Of a stretch of 64,000 bases of DNA, positions 33,907 through 43,200 are shown piece after piece. The translations under genes and the position numbers were made by a program. Position 1 is the stretch's first letter. The number at the start of each line of letters is the position of its first letter. The notes under the pieces were generated by a model. It did no database searches. It was not told the DNA's origin and saw only the letters and a program-made list of their open reading frames with translations. The stretch covers positions 62,001 through 126,000 of the forward strand of contig NZ_ATYR01000016.1 of assembly GCF_000427785.1 (NCBI RefSeq). The letters run 5' to 3'. This DNA comes from Massilia alkalitolerans DSM 17462. GTDB lineage: Bacteria > Pseudomonadota > Gammaproteobacteria > Burkholderiales > Burkholderiaceae_D.

Positions 33907-34659
33907 ATGACCGAAGAAGCCGCAGGCGAAACCTTCATTTCCCACCTCGTCGAACTGCGTGACCGCCTGGTCAAGGCGTCGATCGGGATCGCCATCGCCT
34001 GCGCGGCCCTGTTCATCTGGCCGGGACCCTCGCAGGTCTACGACCTGCTGGCCGCGCCCATGATCGCTTCGCTGCCGCCCGGGGCCAAGATGATCGCAAC
34101 CGGCGTCGTCTCGCCCTTCCTGGTGCCGATGAAGGTCACGCTGCTGCTGGCCTTCATCCTGTCGCTGCCCTGGGTGTTCTACCAGTTGTGGGCCTTCGTC
34201 GCCCCCGGCCTGTATGCGCACGAGAAACGCCTGGTGCTGCCGCTGGTGATCTCGTCTTCGCTGCTGTTCATCGGCGGCGTGGCCTTCTGCTACTTCTTCG
34301 TGTTCGGGCGCGTGTTCCACTTCATCGGCGAGTTCGCGCCGACGTCCATCGCGGTGACGCCCGACATCGAGAACTATCTCGACTTCGTCATGTCGATGTG
34401 CCTGGCCTTCGGCGCCACCTTCGAGGTGCCGGTGGTGGTCGTCATCCTGGTGCGCATGGGGATCGTCAGCATCGAGAAACTGCGCGAGATCCGTTCCTAC
34501 GTGATCGTCGGCGCCTTCGTCATCGCCGCCATCGTCACGCCGCCGGACGTGGTCAGCCAGCTGGCACTGGCCATCCCGATGTGCCTGCTCTACGAGCTGG
34601 GCCTGATCGTGGCGCCGATGTTCTCGCGTATGACGCGTGCTCCCGAAGAGCACGCGTAA
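33907..34659 (+). CDS. tatC: TatC, twin-arginine translocase core subunit
   Basis: A 250-residue polytopic protein with about six helices. It has FISHLVELRDRLVKASIGI, LPWVFYQLWAFVAPGLYAHEKR and FGATFEVPVVVVILVRMGIV, all conserved landmarks of TatC, including the conserved Glu after helix 2 (HEKR region) involved in signal-peptide binding. It follows tatB with no gap. The last codons encode a 10-bp perfect hairpin (34633-34657). Confidence 0.96.
   Translation: MTEEAAGETFISHLVELRDRLVKASIGIAIACAALFIWPGPSQVYDLLAAPMIASLPPGAKMIATGVVSPFLVPMKVTLLLAFILSLPWVFYQLWAFVAPGLYAHEKRLVLPLVISSSLLFIGGVAFCYFFVFGRVFHFIGEFAPTSIAVTPDIENYLDFVMSMCLAFGATFEVPVVVVILVRMGIVSIEKLREIRSYVIVGAFVIAAIVTPPDVVSQLALAIPMCLLYELGLIVAPMFSRMTRAPEEHA
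34633..34657 (+). terminator. Hairpin at the 3' end of tatC
   Basis: A perfect 10-bp stem acgcgtgctc / gagcacgcgt with loop ccgaa overlaps the last tatC codons. No T-run follows, but a second small hairpin (gcagc-cggcc-gctgc, 34666-34680) comes right after. Together they may end tatABC transcription or shield the mRNA from the convergent gene. Confidence 0.4.
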
Positions 34660-34680
34660 GGGATCGCAGCCGGCCGCTGC

Positions 34681-35478
34681 CTAGTTCGACCGCAGCACCC
34701 CGCCATTGCCCAGTCCGCCCTGCACCGACTGGGCCTTGTAGCTGCGCACCGCTTTCACCATCTGGTTGTACGAATCCATGAAGGACGCCGCCAGCACCTT
34801 GCCCTGTGGCGAATTGCTGAAGCCGTGCGCGCCCGCCAATCCGCCCCTGAAGAAGCCGGCCAGCATGCCGAAGTCGCAGTTCTGCGCGCTGCCCTCGGCT
34901 GCAGCCAGCTGCACGCCGGAGCGGTTATCGGTCAGCAGCAGCATGGTCGAGGCCTCGTTCGACTTCATCGAGCCGCCGACCAGCGAGGCCACGACCCCGA
35001 TCCTGCCGCCGACCAGGCCGCCCAGGCCGCCGGTGCCCTTCTGGCTGAAGGTGATCGAGGGCGTCATGGTGTAGTCGGCGGCCGCCATCATGCCCTTGCC
35101 GAAGTTGCTGGTCTTGCGCAGTTCGCCGGACTCCATCAGGGCGCGCTCGCCCTGCATGCTGCGCAAGGCCTGGCCGCGCTCGACGATGACGAAGCAGTTC
35201 GACTGCTGGATGATCATGCGCAGCAGCGGCACCGTGCTCTGCATCCGGTATTCGGTGGTGAACTGGTTCAGCCAGGGCTGGTTCGCTTCCTCGACGATGG
35301 CCAGCGTGCCGAGGCTCTTGTCGCAGCGCTCGAGCCGCTCGTTGGCGCCGACCGCATTGCTGCCGCCGGCCGCGCCGATGGCCACGGTCTTGGCGCCGGA
35401 TGAGCCGATGCTGGGCGAGGTGGCGCAGCCGGCGACGGACAGGGAAGCGAGGACCAGCAGGGGCAGGGTTGATTTCAT
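34681..35478 (-). CDS. CsgG/HfaB-like lipoprotein
   Basis: A 265-residue lipoprotein with a signal peptide and lipobox LSVAGC (Cys18). The middle resembles CsgG-type proteins: RCDKSLGTLAIVEE, CFVIVERGQALRSMQGERALM and AADYTMTPSITFSQ. Towards the C-terminus there is a glycine-rich segment (GGLGGLVGGRIGVVASLVGG) and a predicted helical tail (FMDSYNQMVKAVRSYKAQ). CsgG forms outer-membrane secretion pores for curli, but no curli genes are nearby, so I would not assign that job. It stands alone, convergent with tatC. Confidence 0.65.
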   Translation of the reverse strand: MKSTLPLLVLASLSVAGCATSPSIGSSGAKTVAIGAAGGSNAVGANERLERCDKSLGTLAIVEEANQPWLNQFTTEYRMQSTVPLLRMIIQQSNCFVIVERGQALRSMQGERALMESGELRKTSNFGKGMMAAADYTMTPSITFSQKGTGGLGGLVGGRIGVVASLVGGSMKSNEASTMLLLTDNRSGVQLAAAEGSAQNCDFGMLAGFFRGGLAGAHGFSNSPQGKVLAASFMDSYNQMVKAVRSYKAQSVQGGLGNGGVLRSN

Positions 35479-35576
35479 TCAGGCATCCTTATCGTGAAAA
35501 CGGAGACACCCAATGCTACGAAGCGCCGCCCGGTGTGGCTTATCCCCCATCAAGCGAGCTGTTGAGTAAGGACGAA

Positions 35577-35603
35577 CAAGGCCGGAGTAATGCTCCGGCC
35601 TTG
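35577..35603 (-). terminator. Terminator of the PHB depolymerase-like gene
   Basis: An 11-bp perfect stem caaggccggag / ctccggccttg with a 5-nt loop, 8 bp past the stop codon on the minus strand. The T-run is weak. Confidence 0.65.
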
Positions 35604-35610
35604 CCCAGGT

Positions 35611-37350
35611 TTACGGACAGTTGCCGATGACGTAGTAGCCGGCCGCGGTCTGCGCCAGCGTCGTCGTGTAGAAGGTATTGTTCAAGCCCATGTTCTGGTT
35701 CGAGCCGTTAGCCAGCGCATAGCCGCCGCTCGCATGGGCCCGTCCCGCCGTCACGTGCGCATAGTTGCTGGCCGTCGTCGTGCTGCACACGAAGCCCGAG
35801 GTGGTGGTCGAGCCCGTCAGGCTGGCCGACTTCGCACTCTCGACGCCGCCATTGCCGGTGCTCGATACCTGGTAGGTGTAGCTGGTGGCCGCGGCCAGGC
35901 CGGTGTCAAGATAGCCGGTGCCGGCAAGCGGCGTGCCATTGACCTTGCTGCCGTTGCGATAGAGGTTGTAGCCGGTAGCCCCGTTCGCGGCGTTCCAGCT
36001 GAGCGCGATGCTGTTCGCCGTGCGGGCGCCAAGCGCCAGGCCGGCGGGCGGCTGCAGGGCCGGCGCCGCGCCGACCAGGAATTGCGGGATGCTGCAGGCG
36101 CTCGAGCTCAGCCCGGTCGTGTTGTTGGTGGCGGTGACCGTGCCCGAATAATAGCCGTCGGCGCGCGCCGCATAGGCCTTGCTGAAGCCGGCGCCGCTGC
36201 CGGCCGCGCTGTCGTCGACCGGGGTCGGGCCGTTCAGCACCACGCGGTAGCTGCCGATGCTGCCGGCCGGATCGGTGGCGGCGCCGTTCACGGTGACGGT
36301 CGAACCCGACACGCTGGCGCTGCATGAGCTCATGCTGGGCGCTGCCGCGCGTGCGACCCGCAGGTTGTTCCTGAACCAGAAATCCATCACGAAGGCCGGG
36401 TAGTTGACCTTGGTCGCATCGACGTAGTTGCTGTTCTGCCCACCGGTCCCGGCCGGCCAGGCATGGCCCATGCCGGTGACCACGATCTCCGACGTGCGCA
36501 GCTTGCCGTTGCTGTCCGTGTAGGGCACGTTGCTGCCGCCCGTCGGCACCGTGACTGCCGCCCCTTTCGTGTAGCTGCCGCCGTAGACCTGGCGCATGGC
36601 CGCCGCGTTGAGCGGCCCGTAGGCCTGGGCCACGGTGTAGTCGTTGGTGCCCCAGACAACGCCGGCGACCTGGGTGGCAAAATGGCCGGCATTGCTGCCG
36701 GCCCAGGAGCTGCAGCTGCTGGCCACGGTGCTCGAGGTGGTGCCGGAAGGGACCATGGAGATCTGCGAGGTCGACACGGTCGGCGCCGGTCCGGCATTGA
36801 TGCCGATGCCGGCGAAGATGTCAGGCGCCACGCAGCCCATCACCATGGTCTTGGCGCCGCCCGAGGACAGGCCGGTGACGTAGATCTGTTTCGGGTCGAT
36901 CGCATACTGCGGGTTGCTCACGAAACGGTTGATCAGGTCGAGCAGCACCGCGTTGTGGCCATAGCTGCGGCTGCGGTTGGTGGCGGCCCAGTCCCAGCAG
37001 TGGGCGCCGTACAGGTTGCCGGTGGCGTTCGGTGCGAGGATCACGGCGCCGTACTGGTCGGCCGCCGCCTTCCAGTTGTAGCCGGCGTCGCTGCTGCCGG
37101 CGATGACGTCGTTGGCCGCGGTCTGAGCGCAGCCGTGCAGCACCAGCACCAGTGCGCGCTTGTTGTCGAGTAGCGGCGCCGTCGCGGGCCAGTAGTAGTA
37201 GCCGGTGAGGGCGCCGCCGTTGACCGTGTCGGTGGCCCAGGTCTGGTTCGCGCTCCAGGTGCCGGGTCCGGCCTGGAGTTGGGCGGACGCGGGGCTGGCA
37301 AGGGCCAGGCAGGCGGCGGCGAACGCGGCCCGTGTGAACATGCATGCCAT
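35611..37350 (-). CDS. Secreted PHB depolymerase-family esterase with fibronectin-III module
   Basis: A 579-residue secreted hydrolase with signal peptide (AAFAAACLALASPASA). The alpha/beta-hydrolase domain has the oxyanion-hole LHGCAQ (71-76), nucleophile Ser162 in GLSSG, Asp237 in GTNDYT and His296 in GMGHAWP, matching the esterase-PHB type depolymerase family. After it come a linker/beta domain (about 340-430), an Fn3 domain (PPAGLALGARTANSIALSWN..., 440-525) and a C-terminal about 55-residue domain. It should cut poly(3-hydroxybutyrate) or other polyesters outside the cell; the exact substrate is uncertain. A GGAG site precedes the first ATG by 6 nt. Confidence 0.85.
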   Translation of the reverse strand: MACMFTRAAFAAACLALASPASAQLQAGPGTWSANQTWATDTVNGGALTGYYYWPATAPLLDNKRALVLVLHGCAQTAANDVIAGSSDAGYNWKAAADQYGAVILAPNATGNLYGAHCWDWAATNRSRSYGHNAVLLDLINRFVSNPQYAIDPKQIYVTGLSSGGAKTMVMGCVAPDIFAGIGINAGPAPTVSTSQISMVPSGTTSSTVASSCSSWAGSNAGHFATQVAGVVWGTNDYTVAQAYGPLNAAAMRQVYGGSYTKGAAVTVPTGGSNVPYTDSNGKLRTSEIVVTGMGHAWPAGTGGQNSNYVDATKVNYPAFVMDFWFRNNLRVARAAAPSMSSCSASVSGSTVTVNGAATDPAGSIGSYRVVLNGPTPVDDSAAGSGAGFSKAYAARADGYYSGTVTATNNTTGLSSSACSIPQFLVGAAPALQPPAGLALGARTANSIALSWNAANGATGYNLYRNGSKVNGTPLAGTGYLDTGLAAATSYTYQVSSTGNGGVESAKSASLTGSTTTSGFVCSTTTASNYAHVTAGRAHASGGYALANGSNQNMGLNNTFYTTTLAQTAAGYYVIGNCP

Positions 37351-37528
37351 TGAAGTCTCCGTTCTGTTCGTTTGTCTGCACTACGGAAGCGCTTGCGGAT
37401 GGACGTGACGAAGCCACGCCGGGTTCCGCATGCGGAGTCGGTGAAACGGGTGAAACGAGAGGAAAGACGGGCGGGCGCGTCGCTAGGACGACGGTGCGGG
37501 GAGGGAAGTCATCGAAGGTCTCCGGCTT

Positions 37529-37632
37529 ATGGGTATGGGTGCTGCATACCCATTCTAGCCTTGGAGATATTGCGCACAAGCGAGCGCGCGAGCACGCCGC
37601 TTGTGCGCTTTTGCACAGGTGCTTTCCTGTGC
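37529..37632. repeat. Three consecutive hairpins between DUF885 and PHB depolymerase genes
   Basis: Within the 297-bp gap are three perfect inverted repeats in a row: atgggtat/atacccat (37529-37553), gcgcacaagcg/cgcttgtgcgc (37572-37608, 11-bp arms) and gcacagg/cctgtgc (37613-37632). The last two may be terminators or 3' protecting hairpins for the DUF885 mRNA on the minus strand; the first could be an operator for the depolymerase gene, whose start is about 180 bp away. None has a T-run. Confidence 0.45.
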
Positions 37633-37647
37633 AACATCAAAGTGTTG

Positions 37648-39549
37648 CTACTGCATCAGTTCCGAAATCATCTTGACGGGCGCATTGCCATAGCTGAGGA
37701 ACTGGTCATGGAATTCCTTCAGGTTGAAGCGCTCGCCCAGCTGCTGCTTGCGGCGTTCGCGCAGCGCCATGATCTGCTCGTAGCCGCTGTAGTAGCTGGT
37801 CAGCTGCACCGAGGTGAGCGTCACGCGGCGCCATTTTTCATCGGCTTCCTGGCGGGTCTGGAAGGCCTGGCGCACCAGCAGGTCGATCGCTTCCGGCTGC
37901 TGCATGCCGAGCACGTGGACGCTGTAGTCGAGGATGGTGTTGGTGACGCTGCGCAGGTTCCACTTCGAGTACATCAGCCACATCTCGGGCGCGTTGTCGC
38001 CGTAGCCGTTCTCCAGCATCATGCGCTCGCCGTAGACAGCCCAGCCCTCGACCATCGCGCCGTTCCCGAACAGCGACTTCACCAGGGACGGCGAACGGTT
38101 CGCATACACCAGCTGGGCGTAGTGGCCCGGGATCGCCTCGTGGATGTTCAGGATCTGCAGGATCCACTCGTTGTACTCGCGCAGGCTGCTCTCGGCCTGT
38201 TCCGGGCTCAAGCCGTCGAGCGGCGTGACGTTGTAATAGGTCTTGTCCTTCGGACGATACGGGCCCGGCGCGTCGATGCTGGCGCCGGCCACGCCGCGCT
38301 GGTACATCGGGGTCTCGCGCACCTCCAGCGGCTTGTCGGCGTCCAGGGTGAGCAGGTTCTTTTCGGTGACGAACTTGTGCAGGGCCGGGATCTGGCGGCG
38401 GATCTCGGCCAGGAAGTTCTCGCGCGAGACGTGGCGCTCGGAGAGCTTGTTGATCATCATGCCGATCTTCTGGAAGCGCTCGCGCGGCTTGGCCACGCCG
38501 GCCATGTAGCGCGGCCACAGTTCGTCCGAGATCGTATCCATGCGGGCGAGCAGCTCCTCGCGCGTGGCCAGGGCCTTGCGGAAGGTCTGTTCGGCAGTGC
38601 TGGACGACTGGATCTCGAGCGCGAACTTCTGCTCGTACAGCGCCTTGCCGGCGCGGAAGGGGCGCGGCTTGGCTGCGTTCTTGTCGAGTGCATCGAGGAA
38701 GTCGACATAGGCCAGCACCGCGGTGCCGGCGTTGGCGATGCGCTGCGCGAAGATCGCCTTTTCCTGCGTGGTCAGGATCGATTCCTGCGCCGCCTTGCCC
38801 AGGTCGGCCAGCACCGCGATGGTGCCCGGCGCCTGCGCGATGGCGAGCTGGGTGTGCTCGCGCGTCGGGTTGGCGATCGAGGCTTGCGCCGCCGCATAGA
38901 AGGCCGGCACGTTGGCCAGGCGCTTGAGGATGGTGCGCAGGCGCTGCGGCTTGGCGGCGTATTCGGTATTCAGGATCAGGTCGAGCGGCTGGGCGACGTT
39001 GTACAGCGCCGGGTTCCACTCGTATTCGCGCCAGGTGCTCAGGTTCCAGCGGTCCTTTTCCAGTTTGTTCACCAGGAGGGCCAGGTCGGTGCGCTGGCGG
39101 TCCGACAGCTGGCGGGTATCGAGCTTGCCGAACTTGTCCAGCCATTCGTTGGCGAAGGCCAGCTTTTTCGCGCGGGTGGCGGCATCGGGAATGGTGAGGT
39201 TGGCGGCCTGGTCGAACTTGCCGACGTAGATGCCGCCTTCCGGATCGACGCGCCACAGGGCGGTCAGGTACTGCATGCTCATCGAGTCGAAGCGGCGGTC
39301 GAGGCGCTTCTCGCTGGCGCTGGCGCTCGGGCTTGCTGCGACGGCGGTAGCGGCAGTCGCTGCGGCAGCGGTGGCAACGGCCGCTTTCTTGCTACCCTTC
39401 TTGACTGGCGCTTTCGTTTTATTCGTTTTCGCCTTGACCACTTTCGTGGCCTTGGCCTTGCCCTTGGCGGGCTTGGTGGGCTTGGCGCTGGCCGGCGCCA
39501 GCGCGAAACTCGCCAGCAGGACTGCCAGCGCGATCTTCGTTTTCATCAT
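37648..39549 (-). CDS. DUF885-family putative metallopeptidase, secreted
   Basis: I start it at the first of two adjacent ATGs (39549), where a signal peptide begins (MMKTKIALAVLLASFALAPA...SA); the open frame upstream to 39657 does not look coding. A Lys/Ala-rich linker (residues about 25-75) leads to the DUF885 domain, which carries the HExxxGH zinc-type motif in NIHEAIPGHYAQL and a second conserved stretch MVEGWAVYGERMMLENG. DUF885 proteins are predicted zinc peptidases, often lipoproteins or periplasmic. About 633 residues in this form. Substrate unknown. Confidence 0.8.
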   Translation of the reverse strand: MMKTKIALAVLLASFALAPASAKPTKPAKGKAKATKVVKAKTNKTKAPVKKGSKKAAVATAAAATAATAVAASPSASASEKRLDRRFDSMSMQYLTALWRVDPEGGIYVGKFDQAANLTIPDAATRAKKLAFANEWLDKFGKLDTRQLSDRQRTDLALLVNKLEKDRWNLSTWREYEWNPALYNVAQPLDLILNTEYAAKPQRLRTILKRLANVPAFYAAAQASIANPTREHTQLAIAQAPGTIAVLADLGKAAQESILTTQEKAIFAQRIANAGTAVLAYVDFLDALDKNAAKPRPFRAGKALYEQKFALEIQSSSTAEQTFRKALATREELLARMDTISDELWPRYMAGVAKPRERFQKIGMMINKLSERHVSRENFLAEIRRQIPALHKFVTEKNLLTLDADKPLEVRETPMYQRGVAGASIDAPGPYRPKDKTYYNVTPLDGLSPEQAESSLREYNEWILQILNIHEAIPGHYAQLVYANRSPSLVKSLFGNGAMVEGWAVYGERMMLENGYGDNAPEMWLMYSKWNLRSVTNTILDYSVHVLGMQQPEAIDLLVRQAFQTRQEADEKWRRVTLTSVQLTSYYSGYEQIMALRERRKQQLGERFNLKEFHDQFLSYGNAPVKMISELMQ

Positions 39550-39676
39550 CCTGTTCGAACCCTGTCGATTAAAAGGTCGGCTTCCCCCGCGCGGCAAGCG
39601 CAAGGCGGAGCCCGGAAGAGTAGCACCATTCAGCCCGCTTGCGCATCGCTGAAACATTCCGACACTTAGTGCAAAC

Positions 39677-40156
39677 TTAATCGGCGGCGCCGGAACGGAT
39701 CATCTGCTGGTGGATCGCATTGACCGTTTCCACGGCGTCGCGTCCGCGCGCGATTCCATGCAGGACGATGCTGCTGCCACGGTCGAAGCGGTGGCCGATG
39801 TGGACCGTGTACGAGCGCGTCACCCAGGCGAAGAAGCCGCCGGCGTAACTGGCCTCCATCATGTCGCGCCACTTCACGCCGCTGACGCCGCGCGTCCACG
39901 GCAGGACGCCCGAGACCACCCAGACGCCGATGTCGTCGTAGTACAGCTGCACGCTGCGCACCAGCAGGAAGCGGTAGCCGACGACCAGCGCCGACAGTCC
40001 CAGTACCGCGGCGGCGGCCAGTTCGTTCCAGCGGAAGGCCAGCGGCAGCGCGACCAGGAACAGCAGCGCGGCCAGCGCCAGCACGCCGGCATAGGCCGTC
40101 CACGACTTGACGCCGATGACGCGCGCCTGCGCCGTTGCCGCTTTGTCCAGTTCCAT
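39677..40156 (-). CDS. Small membrane protein with PH-like domain, function unknown
   Basis: A 159-residue protein with two adjacent transmembrane helices (about residues 21-41 and 46-63) followed by a soluble C-terminal part with a beta-rich pattern (VQLYYDDIGVWVVSG, GVKWRDMMEASY, RGSSIVLHG), ending in a helix. This layout resembles bacterial PH-domain (bPH_2/YdbT-like) membrane proteins, but the match is by impression only. It lies 48 bp downstream of the SNF2 copy 2 gene on the same strand and could share its transcript. Confidence 0.55.
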   Translation of the reverse strand: MELDKAATAQARVIGVKSWTAYAGVLALAALLFLVALPLAFRWNELAAAAVLGLSALVVGYRFLLVRSVQLYYDDIGVWVVSGVLPWTRGVSGVKWRDMMEASYAGGFFAWVTRSYTVHIGHRFDRGSSIVLHGIARGRDAVETVNAIHQQMIRSGAAD

Positions 40157-40204
40157 CCGTGTTTACTCATCCATAAAAGCGGCATGATCACATGGAATGC
40201 CGTC

Positions 40205-43200
40205 CTACGCCAGGCCCTGCCTCAGCATGGCCAGCATTTCGCCCGGCGACATGCGCGCCGCCATCTCGGTCCCTTCCAGCAGGCTGTCGGCCAGGTCGCG
40301 CTTGCGACCATGCAGTTCGACGATGCCTTCCTCGATGGTGCCGCGCGCCACCAGGCGGTAGATCGTGACCGGGCGCTGCTGCCCCATGCGGTGGGCGCGG
40401 TCCGAGGCCTGGTCTTCCACCGCCGGGTTCCACCACGGGTCCATGTGGATCACGTAGTCGGCCGCGGTCAGGTTGATGCCGACGCCGCCCGCCTTCAGGC
40501 TGATCAGGAACAGCTCGCCCTCGCCGGCCTGGAAGGCATCCACGCGGCGCTTGCGTTCCTGCATCGAGGTGGCGCCGTCGAGGTACTGGTAGGGAATGTG
40601 CTTGCCGTCCAGGTACTTGCGGATCAGGCTGAGGTGGTCGACGAACTGGCTGAACACCAGCACCTTGTGGCGGTTCTCCAGCAGGCCGTCGACCAGGCGC
40701 GCAAAGGCGATCAGCTTGCTGCTGGCGATGCCTGCGCCGGGCGCCACCAGCTCCGGATTGCAGACGGCGCGGCGCAGCCGCATCATCTCGGCCAGGATCT
40801 CGATCGACTTCTGGCTTTCCGGCGCTTCCAGCGCGGCCAGCTTGTCCAGGGCATCGCGGCGCAGCGATTCGTACAGCGCGCTTTCTTCCTGGGTCAGCTC
40901 GACCGGCACCACGATCTCGGTGCGCGGCGGCAGCTCGGTGAGCACCTGGGCCTTGGTGCGGCGCAGGATGAAGGGTTGCGTGAGCCGGCGCAGGCGGTTC
41001 CTGGCCCCCAGCTCGGCGCGCTTGTCCTGGGCTTTCTCGATGGGGCCGGCGAAGCGCAGCTGGAACTGGTCGGCGCTGCCCAGCAGTCCGGGGTTGATGA
41101 ACCGGAACAGGTTCCACAGCTCGCCCAGGTGGTTTTCCAGCGGGGTGCCGGTGGCCGCCATGCGGAAGTTCCCCTGCAGCGCCATCACGGCCTGCGAACG
41201 CTTGGTGTGCATGTTCTTGATGGCCTGGGCTTCGTCCAGCACGATGCTGTGCCATGGCCGTTTTGCAAACAGCGCCGCTTCCTGTTGCAGCAGGCCATAG
41301 CTGGCCACCACCACGTCGAAGGGACCGGCTTGCTCCAGCATCGCAGCGCGCTCGCCCGGCCCGAACAGCTTCAGGTTCAGGGTCGGCGCGAAGCGCTGGG
41401 CTTCGGCGATCCAGTTCAGGCAGACCGAGGTCGGCGCGATCACCAGCGCCGGGCCGTCGGGCGCACGCGTGAGCAGCAGGGCCAGGGCCTGCAGCGTCTT
41501 GCCGAGGCCCATGTCGTCGGCCAGGCAGGCGCCGACGCCTAAATGGGCCAGGCGTCCCAGCCATTCGAAGCCCTCGCGCTGGTAGTCGCGCAGCTCGGCC
41601 TGCAGGGTGGACGGCAATGCGGGGGTGAAGGCTTCGCTGTCGGCGATGCGCTGCAAATGCTTGCGCCAGGCCGCGTCGCTGTCCACGCTGCCGGCCTCGC
41701 GCGCCAGTTCCGCCAGCGAGAAGCTGGCCAGCGGATGCATGCGCAGCTCGTCGCCAATGATGGTCCCGTAGTCGCCGAGTTCCATCAGGCGGCGGTGCAG
41801 CTCGTCGCTCAGGGCCAGGTATTCGTTGTCGCCCAGCGCCACGAAGCGGCTTTTCCCTTCGCGCACGCGTTCGAGCAGCGAGCGCAGGTCCAGCACGCGC
41901 TGCTCGTCGACCACGATCTCGCCATTCGCGGCGAACCAGTCGCGGTCGCGCCGGACCTGGATGCGCACCGATTTCGAGTTCGCGCGCTTGGACACGCGGA
42001 ATTTTTCGCCTTCCGGCCAGGCCACCACGACCTTCGCCGGATCCAGCTGGCGTAGTTCGTCCACCAGCTCCAGGCACAACAGGGGTTGGCCCAGCAGCCA
42101 TTCGCCGTGCTCGAGTTCTCCGTGCTCGAGCGCCTGGCAGGCGCCGACCAGCTGGCGCTCGGCCTCGCGTTCCGCATTCAGGTCGCGCCGCGCTTCGGTG
42201 CGGATGCCGTTGACGTCGGCGATCACGCTCTCCGCGCCGGTGCCGGGCGAGTAATAGGCGCCGCCATCGAGCGGACGGACCAGCACCTGCATGCTCAGGC
42301 CCTGCTGGTAGGGGCGCAGGTGCAGGTGCAGGCGCGGGTCGGCCGCCACCTGCTCGATGTCGCCGGGGCTGGCGCCGATGTCCGACTGCACCGTGACGAT
42401 CGAGGAGATCGCGCTGATCGCGCGCAGCACGCGGCGCTCGGCTTCCACCGGCACTTCCAGGCCCTCGCCGACGATGGCGGCGATGCGCCGGTGTTCCTCG
42501 TTGACGCGCACCAGGCGCAGGCGGGTCGGCGTCTCGCGCGTGACGATCACTTCGCCGTCCTGCTCGCCCGGCGCGGGGTGCAGCGAGATCGTGACCTTGG
42601 CGCCGCGCGCCTTGACCAGGAGTTCCGGCTCGCCCGGCAGCAGTTCGACACGGGTGCTCGGCGCATCCATCCAGAACAGCAGCGGATGGCCGACCAGGGC
42701 AGCAAGCGCCTTGTCGCGCTCGAACTCGAAACGGATGCCGGTGCTGCCGTAGTAGCGCCGTCCGGCAATGCTTGCCACCGCCTGTACGTCCTGGGCGGTG
42801 AGGAACTCGAGCTGCTGGGCATCCTCGGCCAGGCGCTTCAGGCCGATGGCGCGGCCACGGCTCCAGCCGCCCTGCGCATCGCGCTTCTGCTCGCGCGGCT
42901 CCAGCTCGCGCACGCCCATGTGCTCGTCGTAGCGGATCATCCACACCAGGCGCGATTCGCGCACCACCTCGGCATTCAGCGCCGGCTGCAGGTTGATCAG
43001 GGCGTTGAGCTGGCGCTCCCAGGCTTCCTCGCGCTCGAACCAGTGGGTCAGGTCGGTGATCCGATGACGGCGCCGCAGCTCGCTCGCGCGTGCTTCATGG
43101 GTGATGGCGCCCGCTCCGCCGATCTGGCCCAGCAGCGCGGCCAGCTGGGCCGACAGCAGGTCGAAGCCGGCGCCCTCGGACTGGGCCAGCATGTCCTCGA

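Noticed and set aside
34681..35478. Curli secretion pore (CsgG proper).
   Set aside because: The protein is CsgG-like only in part, has a glycine-rich hydrophobic segment not typical of CsgG, and no csgA, csgB, csgE or csgF homologue is nearby.
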